A stretch of DNA of 64,000 bases, from positions 1,240,001-1,304,000 of the forward strand of contig NZ_JBPODT010000001.1 in assembly GCF_051390635.1 (NCBI RefSeq), given 5' to 3'. Every line of letters begins with the position of its first letter. Position 1 is the first letter of the stretch. The translations under genes and the position numbers were made by a program. Positions 24,231 through 37,776 of the stretch are shown in pieces. The stretch is from Microbaculum sp051390635 (lineage in GTDB: Bacteria > Pseudomonadota > Alphaproteobacteria > Rhizobiales > Tepidamorphaceae). A model generated the notes under the pieces. It was not told the origin of the DNA. It ran no database searches and saw only the letters and a list, made by a program, of their open reading frames with translations.

Positions 24231-24507
24231 CCGGCAAAGAGGTTGAACAAGGGCCCGCAGACCAGAGCGACGTACCAGCCGTAGGCAGCGCTCTCAACGA
24301 ACCCGAACAGCAAGCGCGGCCACGTGAGCCAGGTGAAGCCTGGAAGGAGCTGCAACCAAGTCTGGAATATCGCCTGGCCGGAAAAGATGAGAGCGAAAAC
24401 GACGCGAGGCTCGTCCCGAACGCCAGCACAGGGATCCGCTGCGTCGCTACCGCGACGAGCGGCACTCCGGGGCATCGACGTTCAATGATACGCAGGGGCT
24501 CGACCAT
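24218..24507 (-). pseudogene. Second DUF5676-type membrane protein, frameshifted
   Basis: From ATG 24507 the frame reads RIPVLAFGTSLASFSL, then the homology moves to another frame: ALIFSGQAIFQTWLQLLPGF, TWLTWPRLLFGFVESAAYGW and VALVCGPLFNLFAGWW. The intact homologue at 9.8 kb (WLTWWGFLLGLAESFLYGAY) shows the match. The lesion is near 24390-24400 and seems to include a small deletion. It lies between the YHS remnant and the DUF3141 gene. Confidence 0.65.
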
Positions 24508-24841
24508 GGGCGTAATCCTTCTGCTTCAATAACGTCTCTCGTTTCGAGCCGGCGCAGATTGAGGGCGCCGCTTCGAAACGCGAACGGCAGCCGCGCGAGC
24601 AGAAATAGTAAACGGTGCCGTCATAGACTGATGAATTGGCCTCGTCGGTGCGTACCGTCTTTCCGCGGACCGGGCCGACGTCGGTCCGGGCGGAACCCAG
24701 CGGATTTTGCCCGCACTTTCGGTTGCGCCCTTGTCGCGTCCGCCGTGTTGTCCGCGACCCATGACATGGCTGCCCCACCCGAACCGCATCAGCAGGAAAA
24801 GCAGGCCGGTCCCGAAGCGCGAAGTAGATCAGGGCTTCCAA
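24482..24841 (-). pseudogene. YHS-domain membrane protein, frameshifted
   Basis: The C-terminal half is a YHS domain: KTVRTDEANSSVYDGTVYYF then CSRGCRSRFEAAP, with the metal-type Cys pair intact. The N-terminal MEALIYFAL is followed, in another frame, by MRFGWGSHVMGRGQHGG and GKIRWVPP, the membrane-anchor and His-rich linker usual in such proteins. At least two shifts separate these parts, and the expected T-D-P-V-C-G is distorted to TDVGPVRG. YHS proteins of this type accompany heavy-metal ATPases. It overlaps the start of the DUF5676 remnant. Confidence 0.62.
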
Positions 24842-24888
24842 CGCTGCGTGCTCCCGGTTATGGGCGCAGCCAATGCAGGCGCACGTAC

Positions 24889-25080
24889 TCAGTCCGTATC
24901 GAGCCGATCGGTCAGGACGGGATTGATCGGCGCAAGATTGGGCGACCCCAGTTCCAGCGCTCGTGCTTCCGCTTCCATGCCGATCCAGCGCAGCTTTCGA
25001 ATCCTCTTGAGGACGTCGTCCGATGTCTGCAGTTCTGCCCGTTCGTTAAATCGCTTTTGCGATCCTGCTTGTGGCGTCAT
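24889..25080 (-). CDS. Small conserved-looking cytosolic protein
   Basis: 63 residues from ATG 25080, preceded by GTGGAGACC as ribosome site. The sequence is hydrophilic and mostly helical, with a motif SQKRFNERAELQTSDDVLKR then IRKLRWIGMEAEARALEL. No signal peptide or membrane segment. I do not recognise a named family. It is the first gene upstream of the YHS/DUF5676/DUF3141/ackA/pta group on the same strand and may be part of that transcription unit. Confidence 0.55.
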   Translation of the reverse strand: MTPQAGSQKRFNERAELQTSDDVLKRIRKLRWIGMEAEARALELGSPNLAPINPVLTDRLDTD

Positions 25081-25164
25081 GATGGTCTCCACGGTCTGGT
25101 CTACGCCCCTTATCGCCCCCCCTTCGCGTCAGCCTAACGAGGCCCTTCCAATCCGCTCTTTTGC

Positions 25165-26352
25165 CTACTGGATGGCTTCAAGGGCCAGAGCCACTCCTTG
25201 GCCGCCTCCGATGCACAGCGTGACTAGCCCACGGCGCACCCCGTCGCGATGCATGGCGTGTAGCAGACGCGTGGTCAGAACAGCCCCTGTCGCACCGATC
25301 GGGTGTCCGTGGGCGATCGCCCCGCCCTCGACGTTGACGATGTCCTCGGGCAGTCCGAGCTCTTGGATGAGCGCCAGCACGATCGCGGCGAAGGCCTCGT
25401 TGACCTCGGCTCGCTCTACGTCACCGGGCGTCCAGCCGGCGCGTTCCAGCGCCTGCCGGACCGCCGGTACGGGTCCTAGGCCGAACAGGCCCGGCGCGAC
25501 CGCGCCGACTCCATAGGAGACGAGGCGGGCCATGGGCTCGAGGTCATGTTTCTCGGCCCAAACGGCGTCGGCGACGATCATCGCCGCGGCACCGGAGTTG
25601 AGACCGGGCGCGTTGCCGGCGGTGATCGTGCCATCCTGACGAAACGCCGGTCTCAGCTTGGCAAGCGACTCCAATGTCGTGCTCGGGCGATTGTGCTCAT
25701 CCCTGTCGAAGACCGACGGACCTTTCCGGCCGGGGATCTCGACCGGAACGATCTCGGCCTCGAATTTGCCGGCCGCCTGCGCCTCGCTGAATCGCGTCTG
25801 CGACCGGTGAGCCCAGCCGTCCTGCGCTTCGCGGGACACCTGGAACTTGGTGACGAGGTCCTCGGTCACCCAGCCGGAATGCTGGTCTGTGAAAGCGTCA
25901 TTGAGGCCGTCGCGCAGCATGCTGTCGTAAACGTGCGCATCGCCCATGCGGTAACCCCAGCGCCCGCCCGTCATCAGGTACGGCGCCTGGTCCATATTCT
26001 CCATACCGCCAGCCACTGCGCACTTGACGAATCCGAGCATCACCTCCTGCGCGGCGGTCGCTATCGCCTGCGCACCGGAGCCGCAGACGCGGTTCACGGT
26101 CATTGCCGGCGCATCGATGGGAATCCCGGCGTTGATCGCGGCCTGGCGCGCCGGGTTCATTTTTGCTCCAGCCTGCACCACCTGGCCCATGACAACAGTG
26201 TCGATGTCGGATCCGTTGAGCTTGGCGTGATTAAGGGAACTGCGGATCGCAGCGGCACCAAGGTCGGGCGCCGAGACCTCCTTGAGGGCGCCAGCATAGG
26301 TTCCGATCGCGGTCCGCACCGCGGCACAAAGTACGACATTCGATGAGGACAT
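25165..26352 (-). CDS. Acetyl-CoA acetyltransferase (thiolase II)
   Basis: Condenses two acetyl-CoA to acetoacetyl-CoA, or the reverse; first step of polyhydroxybutyrate synthesis. 395 residues. Catalytic residues are in place: Cys in VNRVCGSGAQAI, His in GGAIAHGHPIGATGA and the second Cys in LCIGGGQGVALALE. The NEAFAA motif is present. ATG 26352 follows AGAGG with good spacing; the frame is open upstream but without a better start. The reductase (PhaB) is not beside it. With the DUF3141 gene and the acetate genes it suggests a module for handling surplus acetyl-CoA. Confidence 0.93.
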   Translation of the reverse strand: MSSSNVVLCAAVRTAIGTYAGALKEVSAPDLGAAAIRSSLNHAKLNGSDIDTVVMGQVVQAGAKMNPARQAAINAGIPIDAPAMTVNRVCGSGAQAIATAAQEVMLGFVKCAVAGGMENMDQAPYLMTGGRWGYRMGDAHVYDSMLRDGLNDAFTDQHSGWVTEDLVTKFQVSREAQDGWAHRSQTRFSEAQAAGKFEAEIVPVEIPGRKGPSVFDRDEHNRPSTTLESLAKLRPAFRQDGTITAGNAPGLNSGAAAMIVADAVWAEKHDLEPMARLVSYGVGAVAPGLFGLGPVPAVRQALERAGWTPGDVERAEVNEAFAAIVLALIQELGLPEDIVNVEGGAIAHGHPIGATGAVLTTRLLHAMHRDGVRRGLVTLCIGGGQGVALALEAIQ

Positions 26353-26529
26353 TAGGGACCTCTCGTAAGCTTGCTGCCCACGAAAATCAGCGCGGCCACA
26401 CTTCAAACCATCTTTGCACCGCCGTGCTTGGCCTCGAAGCGTGCCCATTAGGCCACGGATGGCCGCCGCCCCGCTTTGATGGACGTTAAAGAATCCGGCG
26501 AAAGCGATGTCCGGGCGGTGCGCATTAAC

Positions 26530-26700
26530 CTGCCAAGGGCGGCATGGGCACGAAGCTGGCCGGCCGCTGACCGCTCGGTTGCACGAGCGGTGTCCGGAAC
26601 CATCCTAGGTGGCTGCGTCGAGAACAGCGTCTTGAGCTCCTCACCTGACAAGGTCTCGGCGACCAGCAGAGCTTCTGCCACCATTGGACTTGCCGACGCC
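26530..26700 (-). pseudogene. FtsH-like C-terminal fragment
   Basis: The minus strand reads PMVAEALLVAETLSGEELKT then LFSTQPP, which resembles the end of FtsH proteases (helical A-E-A-L-L-E-x-E-T-L-S-G-E-E). Only about 25 codons are convincing. The first 11 of these codons are also present, inverted, at 5781-5813, joined to the same transposase remnant. Confidence 0.35.
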
Positions 26701-26901
26701 GGACTTTCGGCGTGAAGCGGTGCGGTTGGCGCTGACGCGGGGACGCGGCGTGACATGTCAGACGATTTCGGCATCGGCCTCTCGACGCGGAGGCGATGGG
26801 TGAGCCAGGATCGCGAAGCTGATGAACCTGCGGACGACCCGCTCGATCTCCGTGCCGAGTTGAAGCGGCTACGCAAGGAGAACGCGCTGCCAGCGAACAT
26901 G
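26661..26901 (+). repeat. Inverted duplicate segment, copy 2
   Basis: Matches the complement of 5508-5813 apart from single changes and a deletion of about 60 bases around 26694, which removes the start of the transposase remnant. Identity ends at GCGAACATG. Together with copy 1 it brackets about 21 kb of accessory genes. Confidence 0.75.
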
Positions 26902-26955
26902 GCAGCGTGGACAAACCGGGGAGCAGGTCATCACGCACCGGCTGGCGCGGCGTAA
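26692..26955 (+). pseudogene. IS3-type transposase orfA remnant, copy 2
   Basis: Plus-strand homologue of the remnant at 5492-5733. DFRREAV-like sequence at the left (degraded) runs through the same one-base shift into MSDDFGIGLSTRRRWVSQDR and LRAELKRLRKENALPANM, then into unrelated sequence ending at 26955. It lacks its start region and everything after the first helix of the zipper. It lies directly downstream of the rRNA operon terminator. Confidence 0.65.
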
Positions 26956-26970
26956 ATCGGCAACGCCGCA

Positions 26971-27002
26971 GACAACAAAAAAGCCCGCCAGAGGCGGGCT
27001 TT
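26971..27002 (-). terminator. Intrinsic terminator of the rRNA operon
   Basis: A perfect 10-bp stem (AAAGCCCGCC / GGCGGGCTTT, 26980-27002) with a 3-base loop; on the minus strand it is followed by TTTTGTTGTC. It stands about 47 bases beyond the 5S gene. Confidence 0.9.
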
Positions 27003-27048
27003 AAAAGGTTGGATTTATTGTTTTTAGACATGTCCTGTCATTGGCAGG

Positions 27049-27167
27049 CCTGGCAGCGACCTACTTTCCCGTCCCTCAGGGGACAGTATCATCGGCGCGG
27101 GAGCGCTTAACGGCCGAGTTCGGGATGGGATCGGGTTTGGTCACTCCGCAATGGCCACCAAGCCGGC
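27049..27167 (-). rRNA. rrf: 5S ribosomal RNA
   Basis: The minus strand reads GGCCGGCTTGGTGGCCATTG at the 5' end and GTCGCTGCCAGG at the 3' end; the two ends pair as 5S helix I. It also has the CCGATCCCATCCCGAACTCG-type loop. Placed after 23S as in a standard operon. The ends are accurate to a few bases. Confidence 0.92.
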
Positions 27168-27270
27168 CAAGGACAGGATTTCCGTGAAATGAGGAGATCT
27201 TCAAGAAGCGACTTGGGTCCCTGTCGAGGACCAGATCCGGACATAACGGTCCGGATGGACATTGATTAAT

Positions 27271-30030
<2,760 letters not shown>

Positions 30031-30278
30031 TCATTATCGATGCCCACCCTCGGAAAGTCGGATGGTCATCGACGAGATCAAGTCGCTTCTTGGATCGATC
30101 CGACACGGTGCGGTCAGCACCCGTCTGCGCCCTTGGTTCACACCAGGGGTGGGCGCCGTCGGATAGATCTCCTCTTCACGATGTCTAAGAGCACGCCGCT
30201 CCATTTGGAGCTGGCGAAACTTGTGTTCCTCTCGCGGACGATCAACCTTCCCGGCTGCCCGAACATCCCCCTGGCTTT

Positions 30279-30354
30279 TGGTGGAGCCAGACGGGATCGA
30301 ACCGACGACCTCCTGCTTGCAAAGCAGGCGCTCTCCCAACTGAGCTATGGCCCC
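30279..30354 (-). tRNA. tRNA-Ala (anticodon TGC)
   Basis: 76 bases including the encoded CCA. The acceptor stem GGGGCCA/TGGCTCC, the D arm AGCTCAGTTGGGAGAGC, the anticodon stem CTGCTTTGCAAGCAG with TGC and the T arm GTCGTCGGTTCGATCCC are all present. It lies in the 16S-23S spacer, next to 23S. Confidence 0.97.
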
Positions 30355-30386
30355 TAATTGAGATGGCCTCGGGAAAAACGGGAGAC

Positions 30387-30463
<77 letters not shown>

Positions 30464-30665
30464 TCCGCTCGAAACCACGGGGCGCCCAAAGCAATGGCCA
30501 AAGCGTGCCGGCCTGACGTCCAGCGTGGCCTCGTCCGCGAAGAAAGAGAAACGAAGACGGCGGCTTCCCGCCCTTGAAGGACGGCATCGACCTGACTGAT
30601 CGATGCCTTTTGTTCCAAGATGGACTTCGAAGGACATCCGGAGTGGATGAACCTGATCGAAGCCT

Positions 30666-32163
<1,498 letters not shown>

Positions 32164-32487
32164 AATGAGATTTTGTCACGGCTTCTGGTCGCTCGCTTTG
32201 ACGAGGTTCTTTATGAACCTGTCGAAACGTGAACCAGGCCGAAATCTCGGTCGCCGACCCCTTAGGACCGACGCGCGGGACTCCGCCGTCCACGTTTCTC
32301 TTTCTTCCTATTCACTTGTCAAAGAGCCCGCACGACGAACATCGCGCATCGGAGATGTATCCACCTCCAAACCGATCGAAACCGCCATCTTGGCAGGGCC
32401 AAGAAGATTAGCACCAGCTCCGATCCGAAGTAAAGCGCCACAGCGTGGTCGCGGTCAAAGCCGCGTCAGCGCCGTGGCGTGGGTCGG

Positions 32488-32517
32488 TATATAGGTCGGC
32501 CGTCACACACCTGTCAA
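32488..32517 (-). promoter_or_regulatory. rRNA operon promoter
   Basis: On the minus strand a perfect -35 TTGACA (complement 32512-32517) is followed after 18 bases by TATATA (32488-32493). It lies about 325 bases upstream of 16S, so the transcript has a long leader. This is the only near-consensus sigma-70 promoter seen in the gap. Confidence 0.85.
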
Positions 32518-32970
32518 CACGGGTTTTCAGAATTCGCGTTTTTTTTCCGCAATTGCGAAGCCGGACCTTTCCGGAAAGCGGTTTTCTCCAGTGACTCCAA
32601 GGGTTAATCCGAGATTTGGGAGCGCGGCGTCCTATTGGCGCCACATTCCTCCCGTCCTTTGTCACCGTGCCCGGGGACACGTTCGGGTCGTCCGCGCCCG
32701 CGGCTTTTATAGGTCCCTCTATATAGGGCCTCTATAAGGAAGCCGGCGGGAGGCCCAAGAGGGGCTGGACGGCTGAGCAACGGGGTAACTGGTTTTCGGA
32801 CGATTGGTTGACAGTGCCCCCGGCGCTCCGCATCGTCCTCCCGCCTGCTTTGGCGGTGGGGCGGCAAGGCCAGTTTCGGTGATAGCCGGAACGGTTTTGG
32901 ACCACGGGGCAAAGTTGTGGGGATGCGGGTGGCTCCGGCCCGCGCTTAGGAGACGGATCAGGCGACTCAT
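32518..32970. other. Divergent gap between the rRNA operon and the M23 peptidase gene
   Basis: Holds the region upstream of the rRNA promoter and the promoter of the peptidase gene. An AT block with repeated CTCTATA at about 32708-32738 stands out in GC-rich surroundings and could be a promoter or regulator site. No gene is supported. Confidence 0.4.
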
Positions 32971-34914
32971 ATGAGGGATTTGGACATCGGTCGCGAGCCC
33001 GCGCTCACGTTTGAAGCCGAAGCTTCGAATGAATCGCCAAACGAGCGACGTGGCATCAATTTCCGCTGGCTCGCCTCCACCGTCCTGACCGGTGTCGCCG
33101 GCGGGGCGTTGATGGGTGGCGCTCTTTTCATTGCTTTTGACCGCCAGTCGCAGTTCGCCGAATCGCCCAGCGTCCAGTTCGCCGGGCTGCGATCGGAGAC
33201 CGCCGGTGGCGGTACCATCGGCGCCGGCAAGGGCGACCGTGTCATCGTTCGATCCGACGATATCTCCAGCCGCCAGGTTATCCAGGAGACGTCGGTCCGC
33301 CGGGTCGACGGCAAGGAATTCGTCAAGGTCACGCCTTATGTGCGCGTAACCGCCAGCCTGCCGATCGTGCGCACTGAGTTCGCCGAGAAGGCCCCCACCT
33401 TCAATCCCCTCAAGATCTTCTCCGAAGTCGGCGCCTGGAACGACGACCGCTCCAGCCCGAACTTGGGCGAAGACGAGTCCGTCGCGGTCGCCTATCGCCC
33501 GTTCGATGGCCGCACCACACGCGAAACCGCGGATATGAGTCTCGACGTCGCCGAGATCGAGCAAACAATTCGCGAGAACGTCGACTTCGTGGCGACCGAG
33601 GTCTCCTTCGCCGCGCCGGCACTGCTTCCGACTTCTGCGACCGGCTATGCGACGCTCGGCCCCGCCGAAACCGCCTCTTCCCTGGCACCGGAAGATCTGG
33701 CCCGCTTTGCGGTAGCGGCCCCTTCGAACGTGACGACCGTCTTCAAACGGTTCAGCGAGGCCGGAGAGGTCGCGTCCGAGGAACTGACCATCAAGGTGCA
33801 GAAAGGCGATTCGCTCGTATCGATTCTCACCGACAACGGCGCCACGCCCCAGGAGGCCGCGGAGCTGATCGATCTGGTGATTGCGGACAGCAAGCTGCCT
33901 GATCTTCAAATCGACGACGAGGTGCGCCTGACCGTGGCGCCGGCCGCCGACGATCCTGAGCGCCATCGCCCGGTCGCGATCACGCTGCCGGAGGAAGGCG
34001 ACGCGGCGCGTACCGTGGCGCTGGCACTGGCCACGCCGCTGATCGGCTCGAAGAAGCCGCTGCAGACCAGTTCCCTGCGGCGCTCCACCGCCGCGCCGTC
34101 CAATGCCCCCCGCGCGAACGTCTACGAAGGTCTCTTCGACGCGGGCTATCGCACCGAAGTGCCCTCCGTATTGGTCGACGAGCTGATCAAGGTTTTCTCC
34201 TTCGACGTCGACTTCCAGCGCACCGTATCCGCCGGCGACCTGCTGGAGGTGTTCTACGCCGAGACCGGCGAGGAAGAGACCTCCGACGACCCGGAGCTGC
34301 TTTTCGCCTCCATCAACCTGCGCGGCGAGACCAAGCGATTCTACCGGTTCCGCACGCCCGACGACGGCGTCATCGATTTTTATGACGAGACGGGCAAGAG
34401 CGCGAAGAAGTTCCTGATGCGCAAGCCGGTTTCGGGCGGCACATTCCGCTCCAGCTTCGGCATGCGACGCCATCCGATTCTTGGCTACACGCGCATGCAT
34501 TCCGGTGTCGACTGGGCGGCGCGCACGGGTACGCCGATCATGGCGTCAGGGAACGGCACCATCGCCTATGCCGACTGGAAGTCGGGCTATGGCCGCCACA
34601 TCCGGATCCGCCACGCCAACGGATACGAGACGTCCTACAGCCACATGTCGGGCTTTGCCCGGGGCATCGCCGAAGGCTCGCGCGTCCGCCAGGGTCAGAT
34701 CATCGGCTATATCGGCTCGACCGGCCTCTCGACCGGTCCGCACCTGCACTACGAGGTGATGGTCAACGGCCGGAACGTGGATCCGATGCGCATTCGTCTG
34801 CCGCGCGGCCGCGTGCTCGACGGACGCATGCTCGCCGCCTTCGAAAAGGAACGCGTCCGTATCGACGCCCTGATGAACCGCGCCCCGGCCTCGACACAGG
34901 TCGCCTCGCGCTGA
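32971..34914 (+). CDS. M23-family murein endopeptidase, membrane anchored
   Basis: 647 residues. One membrane helix at about 33-55 anchors a long periplasmic part that holds a LysM/OapA-like region (about 270-310) and a C-terminal lysostaphin-type zinc peptidase. Zinc and catalytic residues are visible: SSFGMRRHPILGYTRMHSGV with following D-W, and GPHLHYEVMVNG. It should cut peptide cross-links in peptidoglycan during growth or division. It is transcribed away from the rRNA operon and converges on clpB, with a shared terminator between. All key residues are present and the frame is intact. Confidence 0.9.
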   Translation: MRDLDIGREPALTFEAEASNESPNERRGINFRWLASTVLTGVAGGALMGGALFIAFDRQSQFAESPSVQFAGLRSETAGGGTIGAGKGDRVIVRSDDISSRQVIQETSVRRVDGKEFVKVTPYVRVTASLPIVRTEFAEKAPTFNPLKIFSEVGAWNDDRSSPNLGEDESVAVAYRPFDGRTTRETADMSLDVAEIEQTIRENVDFVATEVSFAAPALLPTSATGYATLGPAETASSLAPEDLARFAVAAPSNVTTVFKRFSEAGEVASEELTIKVQKGDSLVSILTDNGATPQEAAELIDLVIADSKLPDLQIDDEVRLTVAPAADDPERHRPVAITLPEEGDAARTVALALATPLIGSKKPLQTSSLRRSTAAPSNAPRANVYEGLFDAGYRTEVPSVLVDELIKVFSFDVDFQRTVSAGDLLEVFYAETGEEETSDDPELLFASINLRGETKRFYRFRTPDDGVIDFYDETGKSAKKFLMRKPVSGGTFRSSFGMRRHPILGYTRMHSGVDWAARTGTPIMASGNGTIAYADWKSGYGRHIRIRHANGYETSYSHMSGFARGIAEGSRVRQGQIIGYIGSTGLSTGPHLHYEVMVNGRNVDPMRIRLPRGRVLDGRMLAAFEKERVRIDALMNRAPASTQVASR

Positions 34915-34941
34915 CCGGCGCCCGGCCACGAACCGAACAAA

Positions 34942-34977
34942 AAAACGCCCCGCCCGGACCTCCGGACGGGGCGTTTT
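34942..34977. terminator. Bidirectional terminator between the M23 gene and clpB
   Basis: A GC-rich stem (AAAACGCCCCG-CCGGA / TCCGG-CGGGGCGTTTT, with one bulge on each side) lies between converging genes, flanked by an A run on the left and TTTT on the right, so it can serve both strands. Confidence 0.9.
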
Positions 34978-34996
34978 GATTCGGACTGAAAGCCCG

Positions 34997-37600
34997 TCAG
35001 GCCGCCTTCTCGGAGACCTCCGCCGGGGCAAAGGTCAGCTCGCCCTCGGCTTCGCTGACGTGAACCTTTTCACCGTCATTAATCTCGCCGGCGAGGATCT
35101 TGCCCGCCAGCGGATCCTGCACCGCCTTCTGGATCACCCGTTTCAGCGGACGGGCGCCATAGGCCGGATCGTAACCCTTGTCAGCCAGCCAGTTGCGGGC
35201 CTTCTCGTCCAGATCGAGCGTGATCTTGCGCTCGGCCAGTAGTTTGCGCAGCCGCACGAGCTGGATGTCGACAATCGCACCCATCTGGTCGCGGCGCAGC
35301 CGGTGGAACAGCACGATCTCGTCGAGCCGGTTCAGGAACTCCGGCCGGAAGCTCGCCTTCACCACGTCCATGACCTTGTCGCGAACGGCATCCGAATCCT
35401 CGCCTTCCGGCTGATTCGCGAGATACTCCGAACCGAGATTCGAGGTCATCACGATCAACGCGTTTCGAAAATCGACCGTACGGCCCTGGCCGTCGGTCAG
35501 GCGCCCGTCGTCGAGCACCTGCAGAAGGACGTTGAACACGTCCGGATGCGCCTTCTCGATCTCGTCGAACAGCACCACCTGATAGGGCCGGCGCCGAACC
35601 GCTTCGGTCAATGCGCCGCCCTCCTCGTAGCCGACATAGCCGGGAGGCGCGCCGATCAGCCGGGCCACGGAGTGCTTCTCCATGAATTCCGACATGTCCA
35701 TACGGACCATCGCCGTCTCGTCGTCGAACAGGAATTCGGCGAGCGCCTTGGTGAGCTCGGTCTTGCCGACGCCCGTGGGGCCCAGGAACATGAACGAGCC
35801 AATCGGCCGATTGGGGTCCTGCAGGCCCGCCCGGGCGCGGCGCACGGCGGTCGACACCGCTTCGACGGCCTCGTCCTGGCCGACGACGCGCTTCGCCAAC
35901 GCCTCTTCCATACGCAAGAGCTTGTCGCGCTCGCCCTCCAGCATCTTGTCGACGGGGATCCCGGTCCAGCGCGATACCACCTGACCCACATGGTCGGGCA
36001 TCACCGTTTCCTCGAGCATGACGTCGCCGCCTTCCTCGGTGTCCTCGATCTCCGCGACCTTCTTCTCCAGATCCGGAATGACCCCGTAGGCGAGTTCGCC
36101 GGCGCGCTGGTACTCGCCCGAGCGCTGCGCCTGGGCCAGCTCGTTGCGGGCATCGTCGAGCTGCTTCTTGAGGTCGGCGGCCGATCCGAGCTTGTCCTTC
36201 TCCGCCTTCCAGCGGGCCTCCAGATGAGAGGCCTTCTCCTCGAGGTCGGCGAGATCCTTCTCCAGCTTTTCGAGTCGGTCCCTCGAAGCCTTGTCGGTCT
36301 CTTTCTTCAGGGCCTCCCGCTCGATCTTGAGCTGGATGACGCGCCGGTCGAGCTCGTCGAGTTCCTCGGGCTTCGAATCCACCTGCATGCGGAGCCGCGA
36401 CGCGGCCTCGTCAACGAGGTCGATCGCCTTGTCCGGCAGGAAACGGTCGGTGATGTAGCGATTCGACAGGGTCGCCGCTGCAACGAGCGCGGCGTCGCCG
36501 ATTCGCACCCGGTGATGCTGCTCGTAGCGCTCCTTCAGGCCGCGCAGGATCGACACGGTGTCTTCCACCGTCGGCTCCGACACGAACACGGGCTGGAACC
36601 GGCGGGCGAGCGCGGCATCCTTCTCGACGTGCTTGCGATACTCGTCGAGCGTGGTCGCGCCAATGCAGTGCAAATCGCCGCGCGCGAGCGCGGGTTTGAG
36701 TAGATTGGACGCATCCATCGCCCCGTCTGCCTTGCCGGCCCCGACGAGCGTATGCATTTCGTCGATGAACAGGATGATTCCGCCTTCCGCCGAGCTGACC
36801 TCCTGCAGCACCGCCTTAAGCCGCTCCTCGAACTCGCCGCGATACTTGGCCCCGGCGATCAGCGCGCCCATGTCGAGGGCGAGAAGTTTCTTGTCCTTCA
36901 GGCTCTCCGGCACGTCGCCATTGATGATTCGCAGCGCCAGGCCTTCGGCGATCGCGGTTTTGCCAACGCCGGGCTCGCCGATGAGGACCGGGTTGTTCTT
37001 CGTTCGCCGCGACAGGACCTGGATCGTGCGGCGAATCTCGTCGTCGCGACCGATGACGGGATCGAGCTTGCCCTCGCGGGCGGCTTCGGTCAGGTCCCGC
37101 GCATAGCGCTTCAGCGCGTCATAGGCGTTCTCGGCCGATGCCGAATCGGCGGTACGGCCCTTGCGCAGCTCGTTAATCGCCGCGTTGAGGCTGTTCGCCG
37201 TCACGCCCGCGTCGGCGAGGATACGAAAGGACTCCGCACTCTTCTCCACCGACAGGGCCAGCAGCAACCGTTCGACCGTGACGAAATTGTCGCCGGCCTT
37301 GGAGGCTGCTTCCTCCGCGGTCTTGAAGACGCGCGCGGTCTGGGGCGCAAGATAGAGCTGACCGGCACCGCCGCCCTCGACCTTGGGCATCCTCGCCAGC
37401 GCCATCTCGACGGCTTGCAGCGCATCTTGCGGCCGGCCGCCGGCCTTCTGGATCAGGCCCGCGGCGAGACCCTCGGGATCGTCGAGCAGGACCTTGAGAA
37501 GATGTTCGGGGGTAAACTGCTGGTTGCCCTCGCGCAGGGCAAGCGCCTGGGCCGACTGGACGAAGCCGCGCGCCCTTTCGGTGTATTTCTCGAAATTCAT
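34997..37600 (-). CDS. clpB: Protein disaggregase ClpB
   Basis: AAA+ chaperone that, with DnaK, rescues aggregated proteins after heat stress. 867 residues: N-terminal Clp domain, first ATPase (GEPGVGKTAIAEGL, IILFIDEMHTLVG), the coiled-coil middle domain (about 410-525), and second ATPase (GPTGVGKTELTKAL, VVLFDEIEKAHPDV). ATG 37600 begins MNFEKYTERARG, the normal ClpB start, with AGAGGGAC before it. An open frame continues upstream but has no better start. In this group clpB is usually RpoH-controlled; the upstream CCATATTA resembles such a -10, but no clear -35 was found. The frame is intact. Confidence 0.97.
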   Translation of the reverse strand: MNFEKYTERARGFVQSAQALALREGNQQFTPEHLLKVLLDDPEGLAAGLIQKAGGRPQDALQAVEMALARMPKVEGGGAGQLYLAPQTARVFKTAEEAASKAGDNFVTVERLLLALSVEKSAESFRILADAGVTANSLNAAINELRKGRTADSASAENAYDALKRYARDLTEAAREGKLDPVIGRDDEIRRTIQVLSRRTKNNPVLIGEPGVGKTAIAEGLALRIINGDVPESLKDKKLLALDMGALIAGAKYRGEFEERLKAVLQEVSSAEGGIILFIDEMHTLVGAGKADGAMDASNLLKPALARGDLHCIGATTLDEYRKHVEKDAALARRFQPVFVSEPTVEDTVSILRGLKERYEQHHRVRIGDAALVAAATLSNRYITDRFLPDKAIDLVDEAASRLRMQVDSKPEELDELDRRVIQLKIEREALKKETDKASRDRLEKLEKDLADLEEKASHLEARWKAEKDKLGSAADLKKQLDDARNELAQAQRSGEYQRAGELAYGVIPDLEKKVAEIEDTEEGGDVMLEETVMPDHVGQVVSRWTGIPVDKMLEGERDKLLRMEEALAKRVVGQDEAVEAVSTAVRRARAGLQDPNRPIGSFMFLGPTGVGKTELTKALAEFLFDDETAMVRMDMSEFMEKHSVARLIGAPPGYVGYEEGGALTEAVRRRPYQVVLFDEIEKAHPDVFNVLLQVLDDGRLTDGQGRTVDFRNALIVMTSNLGSEYLANQPEGEDSDAVRDKVMDVVKASFRPEFLNRLDEIVLFHRLRRDQMGAIVDIQLVRLRKLLAERKITLDLDEKARNWLADKGYDPAYGARPLKRVIQKAVQDPLAGKILAGEINDGEKVHVSEAEGELTFAPAEVSEKAA

Positions 37601-37776
37601 GTGTCCCTCTTTTCCGGCACGTCGACACGGCCCAAAAGCACCGGATCGACATCCATAAGGAATTGTATTCGAGCGAGTGCCGTAGCCACCCGCTTCCCTA
37701 ATATGGTGTTGCTTCCGCGCCACAAAAGGGGTGATGGTAGCGGCATTCGCTTCCATCGATTTGTCTAGGATTCCCC

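Noticed and set aside
37600..37760. Heat-shock (RpoH) promoter of clpB
   Set aside because: A CCATATTA box resembles the -10, but no matching CTTGAA-type -35 at proper spacing was found, so it is not listed as a feature.
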